From Thermohalobaculum sp038528605 (lineage in GTDB: Bacteria; Pseudomonadota; Alphaproteobacteria; Rhodobacterales; Rhodobacteraceae), in contig JBCBEP010000003.1 of NCBI GenBank assembly GCA_038528605.1, positions 1 through 64,000 of the forward strand: 64,000 bases of DNA, read 5' to 3'. Numbering within the stretch: the stretch's first letter is position 1; every line of letters begins with the position of its first letter. Made by a program: the position numbers and the translations under genes. Positions 41,842-50,074 of this stretch are shown here, in pieces. A model generated the notes under the pieces. It worked only from the letters and a program-made list of their open reading frames with translations. It searched no databases and had not been told where the DNA came from.

Positions 41842-42744
41842 ATGACGGGCGCCGAGGACCAAAGCGATGCCGAGGGGGAGGGCGGGGCACCGCGCCCGGC
41901 CCCGGGGCTGTATCTCGTGGCCACACCCATCGGTAACGCCCGCGACATCACCCTCCGGGCCCTCGATCTTCTTGCTGGCTGCGATGCCATCGCGGCGGAA
42001 GATACGCGCACGACGCGGCGCCTCATGGAAATCCACGGCATCGCCCTGCGTGACCGCCCGATGCTGCCCTATCACGACCGGAACGGCGCCGAAGCGCGCC
42101 CGCGCATTGCGGCGTGGCTCGAGGAGGGACGCTCGGTCGCCTACTGCACGGATGCCGGGACGCCGCTGATCGCCGACCCCGGCTTCCGGCTGGTGCGCCT
42201 TGCGGCCGAGGCAGGCCATGCGGTGACGGCCCTGCCCGGACCCTCGGCCGCGCTGGTGGCGCTGAGCCTTTCCGGGCTGCCGACGGACCGGTTCATGTTC
42301 GCGGGGTTTCCCCCGTCGAAAGCCGGCGCCCGGGCGCGCTTCCTCGCGGAGCTCGCTTCCGTTTCCGCGACGCTCGTGCTGTTCGAGAGCCCCCACCGCG
42401 TGGTCGAAAGCGTGGCTGCGATGGCGGAGACCTTTGGGGCGGGGCGCCCAGCCTCGCTCGCGCGCGAACTCACCAAGAGGTTTGAGGAGGTGCGCCGGAC
42501 ATCGCTTGGAGAACTCGCCGCCGCCCTCGCTGCGGATGGCGCGCCCCGCGGCGAGATTGTTCTGGTGATCGGACCGCCGGCTGATGGCGAAAGCGCGTCG
42601 GAAGCCGATATCGATGAGGCGCTGAGGCTGGCTTTGAGGGAGATGAGCGTGAAAGACGCAGCAAGCCATGTGGCTGCCACGATGGGAGTGCCCCGTCGCA
42701 GTGTGTACGCCCGGGCTGTTCTACTCTCGAAACGGCAGGATTAG
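41842..42744 (+). CDS. rsmI: 16S rRNA (cytidine1402-2'-O)-methyltransferase
   Basis: The protein has 300 residues. The tetrapyrrole-methylase fold signature of RsmI is LYLVATPIGNARDITLRALDLL and CDAIAAEDTRTTRRLM. Further motifs are YCTDAGTPLIADPGFRL and ALPGPSAALVALSLSGL. It 2'-O-methylates C1402 in the decoding centre. The N-terminal 20 residues are an acidic extension. yraN follows, the usual rsmI-yraN pairing opposite the LpoA-like gene. Confidence 0.96.
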   Translation: MTGAEDQSDAEGEGGAPRPAPGLYLVATPIGNARDITLRALDLLAGCDAIAAEDTRTTRRLMEIHGIALRDRPMLPYHDRNGAEARPRIAAWLEEGRSVAYCTDAGTPLIADPGFRLVRLAAEAGHAVTALPGPSAALVALSLSGLPTDRFMFAGFPPSKAGARARFLAELASVSATLVLFESPHRVVESVAAMAETFGAGRPASLARELTKRFEEVRRTSLGELAAALAADGAPRGEIVLVIGPPADGESASEADIDEALRLALREMSVKDAASHVAATMGVPRRSVYARAVLLSKRQD

Positions 42745-42810
42745 CGGAACATTAAGCGAATTGAGGCAGAGTGAACGCGTCCGAACACCGCGATGCAAGA
42801 AGGGCTCAGA

Positions 42811-43212
42811 ATGCGCGTTTCCATGCCGAGTGACCGCCGCAGCAGTCGTAGCCGGCGCAATGCCATGGCAGGGCTCCTCGCGGAGGAAGGCGTGGCGCGC
42901 GCATACGAAGCTGGTGGCGCCGAGATCCTGGCGAAGCGGTGCCGCATGCAGGGCGGGGAACTCGACATCGTGGCGCGCGAGGGCGATGTGCTGGTCTTCG
43001 TCGAGGTGAAGCGCCGGAAGTCGGGGCTGGAGGGTGAGTGTCCCGTTGGGACGCAGCAGTGGCGGCGCTTGGAGACCGCGGCCGAAGAGTATATGCTCCG
43101 CCATGCGCGAGAGACGGGCGTCATGCCGCGCTGTCGCTTCGATCTGGCCGTCACACGGCCGGACGGCGTCAGCACGGTAATCAGAAACGCCTGCAGCGCC
43201 GAGCAGTACTGA
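42811..43212 (+). CDS. YraN family (UPF0102) nuclease-fold protein
   Basis: The protein has 133 residues from the ATG at 42811 (AAGGG 6 nt upstream); an ATG at 42793 is possible. The restriction-endonuclease-like core is visible: the GGELDIVAREGDVLVFVEVKRRKS segment includes the D...ExK catalytic-type triad. Its role is unproven, possibly linked to DNA recombination or repair. It is typical next to rsmI. Confidence 0.92.
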   Translation: MRVSMPSDRRSSRSRRNAMAGLLAEEGVARAYEAGGAEILAKRCRMQGGELDIVAREGDVLVFVEVKRRKSGLEGECPVGTQQWRRLETAAEEYMLRHARETGVMPRCRFDLAVTRPDGVSTVIRNACSAEQY

Positions 43213-43225
43213 GGCAGCAGGAAAG

Positions 43226-43846
43226 ATGAAGAAATCGTTGACGTTCTGGGCCGCGCTGCTGGCAGCAGCGGGCCTTCAGGCTTGTGCGCCCGTCGCCGTG
43301 GTCGGCTCTGGCGCCGTGCTCACCCGTTCCGTCGTTCAGGAACGCCCGACCATGGCGGCGCTGACGGATACGGAGATCGAACTCTCGATCGCCACACGCA
43401 TGGGCGAGCATTCGGGAGAGCTCTATCGAGACGTCGCCGTGGCGGTGACGGAGGGCAGGGTGGTGCTCACCGGCAGCGTGCCCGATCGCGAAGACCGGAT
43501 TGCAGCCGAGCGCATCGCCTGGGTGCCCGCAGGCGTTGCGGGGGTTACCAACGAGATCACCGTGGCGGAGGATGCTGGCACCCGCAGCTACCTCCGGGAC
43601 GTGGGCATCTCGAACGCGCTCCGGTACCGTCTGGTGCGGGATGGTGACGTGGCGGCCGTGAATATCTCGGTGGAGACAGTGGATGGTGTCGTCCATCTCA
43701 CCGGGCTTGCCCGCTCCCCCCGGGAGATCGAGCGCACGGTGCGGCACGCACAGCGGGTGGAGGGAGTGGACCGTGTCGTGAGCCACCTGCTCCTCATCGA
43801 CGATCCGCGCCGTTTCGCGGCGGCCCCCGCGCAGCCACCGGTGTAG
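43226..43846 (+). CDS. BON-domain lipoprotein
   Basis: The protein has 206 residues. It has a lipoprotein signal with lipobox LQAC (Cys at 20) and two BON domains (about 49-113 and 122-192). These have the conserved V-x-L-x-G pattern: VVLTGSVPDREDRIAAE and VVHLTGLARSPREIERT. It resembles DolP (YraP), an outer-membrane lipoprotein that supports envelope integrity, and like dolP it sits just after rsmI-yraN. The start has AGGAAAG upstream. The C-terminus is a short Pro/Ala tail. Confidence 0.9.
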   Translation: MKKSLTFWAALLAAAGLQACAPVAVVGSGAVLTRSVVQERPTMAALTDTEIELSIATRMGEHSGELYRDVAVAVTEGRVVLTGSVPDREDRIAAERIAWVPAGVAGVTNEITVAEDAGTRSYLRDVGISNALRYRLVRDGDVAAVNISVETVDGVVHLTGLARSPREIERTVRHAQRVEGVDRVVSHLLLIDDPRRFAAAPAQPPV

Positions 43847-43974
43847 GCCTCGCGAAGCAGTGAGGCCGTGGTGCTCGATGCCGCCGCGGCCGCGCCACTC
43901 GGGCCTCGAGCACTCTTGTCTCCTCGGGCCCGCTCTGCCATGGCGGGGCGGTCTCGAAGAGGGGAGGAACACGC

Positions 43975-44937
43975 GTGAGCCTCAGGGTCGCCTTCCAGAT
44001 GGACGCCGTCGCCGGGGTGGACCCTGCGGCTGACAGTACCTTCCGCCTCGCCCTCGAGGCAGCGGATCGTGGACATCGCCTCTTCTACTACCACGCGCCC
44101 GATCTGGTCTGGCGCGATGGTGAGGTGCGCGCCCGGGGCTGGCCGCTCGAGGTGCGCCGGGGCACGCCGCATTTCAGCCTCGGCACGCCGGAGACCCGTG
44201 ATCTGGCCGAGGAAGATGTGGTCTGGCTCCGCCAGGACCCGCCCTTCGACATGGCCTACATCACCAACACCCATCTCCTCGAGCGCATTCACCCCGACAC
44301 ACTGGTGGTCAACGACCCGTTTTGGGTGCGGAACAGCCCCGAGAAACTGATGGTCCTCGATTTCGCGGACCTGATGCCGCCCACGATGATCGCCCGTTCG
44401 CTGACCGATCTGCGCGCCTTCCGCGCGGAGCATGGGGACATCATCGTGAAGCCGCTCTTCGGCAATGGCGGCGCGGGCGTTTTCCACCTGCGCCCGGAGG
44501 ACTCGAACCTCGCCTCGCTCCAGGAGATGTTCGCGGGCCTCAGCCGGGAGCCGCTGATGGCGCAGGCCTATCTTCCAGCCGTGAAGGAGGGTGACAAGCG
44601 GGTCATCCTCGTCGACGGTGAGGCGGTGGGCGCCATCAACAGGGTGCCGCAGAAGGGCGAGGCGCGCTCCAACATGCATGTGGGCGGGCGGGCCGAACCC
44701 TCCGAGCTCACAGCGCGGGACCGCGAGATCTGCGAGCGGCTCGGCCCCGTGCTAAAGGCGCATGGGCTGATCTTCGTAGGCATCGACGTGATCGGCGGCT
44801 ATCTCACGGAGATCAACGTGACGTCCCCCACCGGCATCCAGGAACTCGAGCGCTTCAGCGGGATCAACGCGGCGGCCGCGATCTGGGATGCGATCGAGGT
44901 GCGCGTGGCTGAGGGCCCTCCGGGCGCAGGCGGCTGA
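43975..44937 (+). CDS. gshB: glutathione synthetase
   Basis: This 320-residue ATP-grasp enzyme starts at GTG 43975 (GGGGAGG upstream). Motifs are VAFQMDAV, VWLRQDPPFDMAYIT (the GSHB signature), NDPFWVRNSPEKL, IVKPLFGNGGAGVF, and EINVTSPTGIQEL with metal-binding residues. It joins glycine to gamma-glutamylcysteine. gshB after rsmI-yraN-BON is a common arrangement. It shares one base (TGATG) with the following esterase gene. Confidence 0.97.
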   Translation: MSLRVAFQMDAVAGVDPAADSTFRLALEAADRGHRLFYYHAPDLVWRDGEVRARGWPLEVRRGTPHFSLGTPETRDLAEEDVVWLRQDPPFDMAYITNTHLLERIHPDTLVVNDPFWVRNSPEKLMVLDFADLMPPTMIARSLTDLRAFRAEHGDIIVKPLFGNGGAGVFHLRPEDSNLASLQEMFAGLSREPLMAQAYLPAVKEGDKRVILVDGEAVGAINRVPQKGEARSNMHVGGRAEPSELTARDREICERLGPVLKAHGLIFVGIDVIGGYLTEINVTSPTGIQELERFSGINAAAAIWDAIEVRVAEGPPGAGG

Positions 44938-45887
44938 TGGCCGCTGTCTTCGCGCGGCTTTTGCCGGCGCGTATCCCGCTCCGGGCGCTCGACCTCGTCC
45001 TCCGCTTCGCGGTGAAGACGCGGCTTGCCCGCGAGAGCGACCCTCTCGCCTTTCGCAAGCATCTAGACGCGGCGGCGCCGCTGATGAGGGATCCGGCGGG
45101 GGCGCGGTACAGGGCGCTCACGGTGCCCAACGGGGCGGAGGGCATTGCGGCGGCATGGGCCGAAGCGGGCGAGGCGCCGCCTCGCGACGGGCCGGTGATC
45201 CTGTATCTGCATGGCGGCGCCTATCTTGGCGGATCGTCCCGCACCCACCGCCATCTTGCCGCCGCGCTGGCGGGGGCCGCCGGCATGCGGGCGCTGGTGA
45301 TCGACTATAGGCTGGCGCCGGAGCATCCGCTGCCCGCCGCGCTGAGGGACGCCCGCGCGGCCTGGAACTGGCTGGTGGCCGGGGGCACGCCGCCCGAGCG
45401 CATCGCGCTGGCCGGCGACAGCGCCGGCGGGGGGCTGGCGCTAGCGCTGCTCGCGGATCTGACGGCGGACCGCCGGCCGCTGCCCGGCGCGCTGGCGCTC
45501 TTCTCGCCCTGGACGGATATGCGGGGCGAGGCGGCGAGCCTCACGAGCAATGCGGTGCGGGACGCGATGCTGCCCGCGGCGAAGCTCGAGGAAGTGGTGG
45601 GGCATTGCCTCGGCCCTGAGGGGGATGCCGCGGACTGGCGGGTCTCGCCCGTGCTGGCGCGCTTCGAGCGGCCGCCCCCGGCGATGATCTTCGCCAGTAT
45701 GCACGAGATCCTGCTCGACGACGCGATTGCCGCTGCGGAGGCGCTGAAGGCCGGGGGATCCGACCCGGTGCTGGAGATCCGGGACGGGCTGCCCCATGCC
45801 TGGCCGATCTTCCGCGGCTATCTGGCGGAGGCGGACGCGGATTTGGCCAAGGCGGGGGCGTTCCTGGCGTCGGCCCTCGCGCGCTGA
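44937..45887 (+). CDS. alpha/beta hydrolase (HSL-family esterase)
   Basis: The protein has 316 residues. HSL-type motifs are the HGGAYLGGSSRTHR oxyanion signature, the nucleophile elbow GDSAGGGLAL (Ser near 162), the acid residue near SMHEILLDD, and the His in GLPHAWPIF. It hydrolyses short-chain esters; the natural substrate is unknown. It begins at the last base of the gshB stop, so translation is coupled. A strong bidirectional hairpin follows. Confidence 0.9.
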   Translation: MAAVFARLLPARIPLRALDLVLRFAVKTRLARESDPLAFRKHLDAAAPLMRDPAGARYRALTVPNGAEGIAAAWAEAGEAPPRDGPVILYLHGGAYLGGSSRTHRHLAAALAGAAGMRALVIDYRLAPEHPLPAALRDARAAWNWLVAGGTPPERIALAGDSAGGGLALALLADLTADRRPLPGALALFSPWTDMRGEAASLTSNAVRDAMLPAAKLEEVVGHCLGPEGDAADWRVSPVLARFERPPPAMIFASMHEILLDDAIAAAEALKAGGSDPVLEIRDGLPHAWPIFRGYLAEADADLAKAGAFLASALAR

Positions 45888-45898
45888 CGCGGAGGGCG

Positions 45899-45956
45899 GC
45901 GAAAAAGGGGTGGCGTCGCTCCCGCCCGCCCCCCCGCTCCGCCACCCCTTTTTCGC
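45899..45956. terminator. bidirectional rho-independent terminator
   Basis: A perfect 17-bp inverted repeat, GCGAAAAAGGGGTGGCG / CGCCACCCCTTTTTCGC, has arms at 45899-45915 and 45940-45956 and a 24-nt GC-rich loop. It lies between the convergent esterase (stop 45887) and the hisE fusion gene (stop 45977). Each strand reads out through a T5 tract, so it should end both transcripts. Confidence 0.85.
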
Positions 45957-45976
45957 GCTTGGCGGGCGATCCGCGA

Positions 45977-46771
45977 CTAGCCGGGGGGCAGGCGCATGCG
46001 GCGATGCGGGATACCGGCATCCATGAAGTCGGGGCCCTCCGCCGCGAAGCCGAGGCGTTCGTAGAAGGGAACGGCGCTGAGCTGGCTTTCGAGCCAGATG
46101 GGGCGGCCTTCCGGTGCGAGAGCGTCCGTCACATGGCGCATCAGGGCCGCGCCGAGACCTGTGCCGCGCGCCCGCCGGGAGATGGCGACACGCTGGATCT
46201 TCGCGCCCGGGCCGCCCTCGGGGCCGGTGTTCTTCACGCGGAGCGTGCCGAGCGTGTCGATCCCGCGATGGGCGATCCAGTGGCGGCAGTGCCGGTCCTC
46301 CCCGTCCTGCTCATCCGCCGCGGAGATGCCCTGCTCCGCGATGAAGACCTCCACGCGCAATGCAAGGCAGCGCGCGAGAAGCTCGGGACTCGCAGCAGGT
46401 TCGATCACGATCTCGTCGGCGCGGGCGGCCTTTTCGGCGACGCCGCTCGTGCCTTCGCGCGCGGCGAGGGCGGCGAGGGCGTCGTCGAGCGAGAGATCGC
46501 AGGCCTCGAGCATGACGAGGAGGTGGTAGAGGACATCCGCCGCCTCGCCCGCGAGCGCTCGCGGGCTGAAGGCCGGGGTGCCGGCGCGGGCGGCCTCGAT
46601 GATCGCCTCCACGGCCTCTTCGCCGAATTTTTCCGCGGCCTTCGCCGGACCCTTCGCCAGAAGCTTTGCCGTGTGCGAGCTCGTTGGATCCGCGCCGCGC
46701 CGGGCATGGATCGTGGCGGCCAGGCGGGCGAGGACTGCCGGGTCCGCCCGGCCTGCAGGAGCGCCGCTCAC
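45977..46771 (-). CDS. hisE: phosphoribosyl-ATP diphosphatase fused to a GNAT N-acetyltransferase
   Basis: The protein has 264 residues in one uninterrupted frame. Residues about 10-118 are HisE: SSHTAKLLAKGPAKAAEKFGEE, then EAADVLYHLLVML, ending with the normal HisE tail SGVAEKAAR. It hydrolyses PR-ATP to PR-AMP. Residues about 120-264 are a complete GNAT of the YjcF/YitI type: LRVEVFIAEQG, KIQRVAISRRARGTGLGAALM, AVPFYERLGF and the late DAGIPHRRM. Ordinary HisE is near 105-110 residues, so the second half is an added domain. Its substrate is unknown. It overlaps hisF by ATGA. Confidence 0.9.
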   Translation of the reverse strand: MSGAPAGRADPAVLARLAATIHARRGADPTSSHTAKLLAKGPAKAAEKFGEEAVEAIIEAARAGTPAFSPRALAGEAADVLYHLLVMLEACDLSLDDALAALAAREGTSGVAEKAARADEIVIEPAASPELLARCLALRVEVFIAEQGISAADEQDGEDRHCRHWIAHRGIDTLGTLRVKNTGPEGGPGAKIQRVAISRRARGTGLGAALMRHVTDALAPEGRPIWLESQLSAVPFYERLGFAAEGPDFMDAGIPHRRMRLPPG

Positions 46772-47532
46772 AGCCGCACCGGGACGCCGGCGGCGGCCAT
46801 GTGGGCCTTGGCCTCGCCGATGCTGTGCTCGCCGAAATGGAAGATGGAGGCGGCAAGGACGGCCGAGGCATGGCCCTCGGTCACGCCCTCCACGAGATGG
46901 TCGAGCGTGCCCACGCCGCCAGAGGCGATGACCGGGATCTCGAGCGCATCGGCGATGGTGCGGGTGAGCGGCAGGTTAAAGCCAGCCTTGGTCCCGTCCC
47001 GGTCCATGGAGGTGAGCAGGATCTCGCCAGCACCGCGCGCCTCCACCTCCCGTGCGAAGGCGAGCGCATCGATGCCCGTTGCCTGCCGGCCGCCATGGGT
47101 GAAGATCTCGAAGCCCGAGGGCGTGGCCCCGCTCGATTTCGCGTCGATGGCGACGACGATGCACTGGCTGCCGAACTTCTCTGCCGCTTCCGCCACGAAG
47201 GCAGGGTTCTTCACCGCGGCGGTGTTGATGCTCACCTTGTCCGCGCCCGCGAGAAGCAGGGCGCGGATGTCTTCTAGCCTGCGCACGCCGCCGCCCACGG
47301 TGAGGGGCATGAAGCAGCGTTCGGCGGTGCGGCGGGCCACGTCGAGAATGGTGCCGCGATCCTCATGGCTTGCGGTGATGTCGAGAAAGCAGAGCTCGTC
47401 CGCCCCCGCCGCGTCGTAGAGGCTGGCCTGTTCGACCGGGTCGCCCGCATCGCGCAGGTCGACGAAATTGACACCCTTGACGACGCGCCCGTCGGCCACG
47501 TCGAGGCATGGGATCACGCGGGTCTTCAGCAT
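46768..47532 (-). CDS. hisF: imidazole glycerol phosphate synthase subunit HisF
   Basis: The protein has 254 residues from the ATG at 47532. The TIM-barrel catalytic acids are in CLDVADGRVVKGVNF (first Asp) and VVAIDAKSSG (second). Phosphate-binding segments are VGGGVRR and ASGGVGTLDH. With HisH it makes IGP and AICAR. It is downstream of hisA, separated by an oppositely oriented small gene, and coupled to the hisE fusion. Confidence 0.97.
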   Translation of the reverse strand: MLKTRVIPCLDVADGRVVKGVNFVDLRDAGDPVEQASLYDAAGADELCFLDITASHEDRGTILDVARRTAERCFMPLTVGGGVRRLEDIRALLLAGADKVSINTAAVKNPAFVAEAAEKFGSQCIVVAIDAKSSGATPSGFEIFTHGGRQATGIDALAFAREVEARGAGEILLTSMDRDGTKAGFNLPLTRTIADALEIPVIASGGVGTLDHLVEGVTEGHASAVLAASIFHFGEHSIGEAKAHMAAAGVPVRL

Positions 47533-47703
47533 TGGCGGTCTCTCCTGAGCGGCTCGGGACCGGACTGGCGCGCGGGGCGGGTGAACGTCAAGAGCCGGAA
47601 TCGCGAGCGCCATGTGACGCCTGACACAGGGGGTAAGGTTAGCAATCCCTTAATCAACGTGGTGGCGCGGATGGGGCAGACCCGCGCTTTGGGGACTGAA
47701 ACG

Positions 47704-47967
47704 ATGACCGATACGAGCAATACCTACCGGGAGACCGGTCTTGCGAATTCGCTGGTAGCGATCGTGCTTGCAGTCGCCCTCGCGTTCTTTGGTGGGGCGA
47801 TGACGATTGCGATTAGCGGGCCCGATGTTGTGATGAACGGACAAGCAGCAGTGTTATCCGGCATCGAGCTTGAGCGTAACGGTGTGCGTGAAGACGGTGA
47901 GGTTTCGTCGGTGACGATCGCCTCTGAGGAGTTGAATAACCGTCAGCGTTCGTCTTTCGAGTTCTGA
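47704..47967 (+). CDS. small single-helix membrane protein between hisF and hisA
   Basis: The protein has 87 residues. It has one hydrophobic helix (about 14-38: SLVAIVLAVALAFFGGAMTIAIS), then an acidic, Ser/Glu-rich exported or cytoplasmic tail. I do not recognise it. An ATG at 47671 would add 11 residues. Its codon use is visibly more AT-rich than its his neighbours and it runs opposite to them, which suggests a recent or fast-evolving gene. It is followed by a hairpin terminator. Confidence 0.6.
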   Translation: MTDTSNTYRETGLANSLVAIVLAVALAFFGGAMTIAISGPDVVMNGQAAVLSGIELERNGVREDGEVSSVTIASEELNNRQRSSFEF

Positions 47968-48073
47968 AGCTCCGGCCCGGCGCTGGGGGGCGCCGGTTTC
48001 CCAAGGCCGGATGTGTCATGGAAGGGGGGCGGTGCGCGCTTCGGCATCGTCCCGGTACTGCGAGGGTTCACAG

Positions 48074-48112
48074 GCGCGCGCTGCCCGGCCGGCAGGGCGC
48101 GCGTCTTCTTTC
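48074..48112 (+). terminator. terminator for the small membrane gene
   Basis: A GC-rich stem (GCGCGCG, CTGCC arm; loop CGGCC; GGCAG, GCGCGCG arm, with a one- to two-base bulge) spans 48074-48103. It is followed on the plus strand by TCTTCTTTC. It lies 107 nt after the gene and just before the convergent hisA stop. Confidence 0.6.
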
Positions 48113-48119
48113 GTGCCGT

Positions 48120-48857
48120 TCAGTCTGCGGATGCAGGGGCGGCGAGCAGGGCGATCGCCGCCTGCGGATCCAGCCTCCCGTCGTAGAGCGCGCGGCCCGA
48201 TATCACACCATCGAGCGGCGCGCCGCTGGCCTTGAGGGCCGCGAGATCCGCCAGCGCGCTGACGCCGCCCGAGGCGATGACGGGGATACTGACCGCATCG
48301 GCGAGGGCGGCGGTGGCCTCGATGTTCGGGCCCTGCATCGCGCCGTCCCGTTCGATATCGGTGTAGATGATGGCAGCCACGCCCGCATCCTCGAACCGCT
48401 TGGCGAGATCGGTCGCCGTGACCTCGGAGGTCTCGGCCCAGCCCTCGACCGCGACGCGTCCCCCCCGTGCATCGATACCCACGGCGATCCGGCCGGGATG
48501 GGCCGCGGCGGCCTCGCGCACCAGCGCAGGGTTACGCAACGCGACGGTGCCGAGGATGACGCGGGCAATGCCGCGTTCCAGCCAGCCGTCGATCGTCGCG
48601 CGGCTCCGGATACCGCCGCCGAGCTGCGCCGGGATCGAGAGGGCGCCGAGGATGGCCTCCACCGCGGCCGCGTTCACCGGCCGGCCCTCGAAGGCGCCGT
48701 TCAGGTCGACGATATGCAGCCACTCGCACCCTGCATCTTCGAAGGCCTTCGCCTGCGCGGCCGGGTCGTCGTTGAACACGGTCGCGGCCGACATTTCGCC
48801 CCGCAGCAACCGCACGCAGGCACCGTCCTTCAGGTCGATGGCCGGGTAGAGGATCAT
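48120..48857 (-). CDS. hisA: ProFAR isomerase HisA
   Basis: The protein has 245 residues. The catalytic Asp pair is in YPAIDLKDGACVRL (Asp8) and in IIYTDIERDGAM (Asp near 130). QLGGGIRS and ASGGVSAL are the phosphate-binding loops of the TIM barrel. It isomerises ProFAR to PRFAR. In the his locus it is split from hisH by the exported-protein cassette and from hisF by the small membrane gene. Confidence 0.97.
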   Translation of the reverse strand: MILYPAIDLKDGACVRLLRGEMSAATVFNDDPAAQAKAFEDAGCEWLHIVDLNGAFEGRPVNAAAVEAILGALSIPAQLGGGIRSRATIDGWLERGIARVILGTVALRNPALVREAAAAHPGRIAVGIDARGGRVAVEGWAETSEVTATDLAKRFEDAGVAAIIYTDIERDGAMQGPNIEATAALADAVSIPVIASGGVSALADLAALKASGAPLDGVISGRALYDGRLDPQAAIALLAAPASAD

Positions 48858-48965
48858 GGTTCGGTCCCGTCGCTTTCCCTTCGCGGCGCCCGTCTAACGG
48901 AGCCGGCGGCGCTGGACCAGCCCGGCACGGCGCCCTGCACGGACATGCAACGGACCACGAAAAGT

Positions 48966-48995
48966 TGACACTCCGGGGCGACAGGCTGCGTTACG
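48966..48995 (+). promoter_or_regulatory. putative promoter of the CxxxC exported-protein cassette
   Basis: A consensus -35 TTGACA (48966-48971) is followed 18 nt later by CGTTAC (48990-48995), a weak -10. It is 36 nt before the first ATG. It marks the cassette as a transcription unit independent of the his genes. Confidence 0.35.
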
Positions 48996-49031
48996 GTCCC
49001 ATCGCCCGGAATGGTTGAAGGAGGCCCCCCA

Positions 49032-49493
49032 ATGAACCTCAAGCTGACAACCGCGCTCGCGGCCGGGGCATTCGTGCTCCTCGGCGGCGTGGCACAGGCG
49101 GCGGCGGAGAAGGTTACCGTCACCGGCGAGGTGATCGATACCTGGTGCTACTATTCGGGTGTCATGGGCTGGTACGACACGGTGGTCGGCAGCGCGCATC
49201 ATACCTGTGCGATGTGGTGCGCCGCGGGCGGCATTCCGGTGGGCATCCTTGCCGACGATGGAACCGTCTACATGGTGATGAAGTGGGAGGGCGACCCGAA
49301 CATCGCCGACGGCACGGCCATGCTCGACGTGCAGTCCCACCGCGTCACGGCGGAGGGGATGCTCCACAAGGTCGACGACATCAACTACCTCATGGTCTCG
49401 GAAGTGACCTCGAACGAGGGCATCACGAACCTCAGCCACGAGGATTTCGGGATCGTCCCCGGCTTCGCCTTCCCCGACCCGAACAAGCAGTGA
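49032..49493 (+). CDS. exported CxxxC protein, first of the SCO-linked cassette
   Basis: The protein has 153 residues from the ATG at 49032. It has a signal peptide (about 1-24, ending AQAAA). The mature part has the pattern VIDTWCYYSG (Cys39), then HHTCAMWC (His56, His57, Cys59, Cys63) and GGIPVGILADDGTVYMV, a beta-rich fold. Cys59-x3-Cys63 beside two His and a Met is a plausible metal (copper) or disulfide site. I do not know a named family. The next gene starts 8 nt later and encodes a protein of similar layout, then SCO/SenC follows. A role in periplasmic copper delivery is inference from context. Confidence 0.8.
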   Translation: MNLKLTTALAAGAFVLLGGVAQAAAEKVTVTGEVIDTWCYYSGVMGWYDTVVGSAHHTCAMWCAAGGIPVGILADDGTVYMVMKWEGDPNIADGTAMLDVQSHRVTAEGMLHKVDDINYLMVSEVTSNEGITNLSHEDFGIVPGFAFPDPNKQ

Positions 49494-49501
49494 GGCCCGC
49501 G

Positions 49502-50074
49502 ATGAACCGGATCATGATCGCGGCGCTCGCCGCCCTTATCGCCGCCCCGGCCGGGGCGCAGGACTTCAGCGAAGGCTCCGAGGCGAAAAACTGGAACCTC
49601 GCCCATGGCGAGACCAAAGCGCGCTTCGAGGCGAAGGTGACCGATGCCGTGTGCGCCTTCACGGGTGATTGCCCGGAGGATTGCGGCGCAGGTCTCCGCC
49701 AGATGGTGCTGCAGCGCGTGGCGGACGGGAAGACGCTGCTGGTCTTCAAGAACATCCAGCCGATCTTCTCCGGCGGCAGCTACGACCTGGCGGCCTATTG
49801 CGGGCAGACGGTCACGGTCGATGGCCTGATCGTGGGCGACCCGGAAGTGACCAAGGGTGCCGAGATCATGCAGGTCCAGACCGTGACGGTGGCCGGCGAG
49901 ACCGCGAAGACCAACCAGTTCACCAAGGGCTGGGAGGCACGCACACCGGAACCCATCGGCGAGAAAGGCCCCTGGTTCCGGCGTGACCCGTTGATCCAGG
50001 AGCGGCTCGACACCACCGGTTATTTCGGCCTCGGCAAGGAGGAAGACGCGAAATACGCCGAGGAAAACTTCTGA
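49502..50074 (+). CDS. exported CxxxC protein, second of the SCO-linked cassette
   Basis: The protein has 190 residues. It has a signal peptide (1-20, ending AGAQ). The mature part has the core KVTDAVCAFTGDCPEDCGAG (Cys51, Cys57, Cys61) and a beta strand VFKN, then AAYCGQTVTVDGL (Cys100). It ends with a charged tail rich in Trp/Phe/Lys. The arrangement V-x-D-x2-C, G, CxxxC, then DG and a VT-x-G strand parallels the upstream protein, so they may be paralogs. Its stop shares a base with the SCO start. No named family is recognised. Confidence 0.8.
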   Translation: MNRIMIAALAALIAAPAGAQDFSEGSEAKNWNLAHGETKARFEAKVTDAVCAFTGDCPEDCGAGLRQMVLQRVADGKTLLVFKNIQPIFSGGSYDLAAYCGQTVTVDGLIVGDPEVTKGAEIMQVQTVTVAGETAKTNQFTKGWEARTPEPIGEKGPWFRRDPLIQERLDTTGYFGLGKEEDAKYAEENF

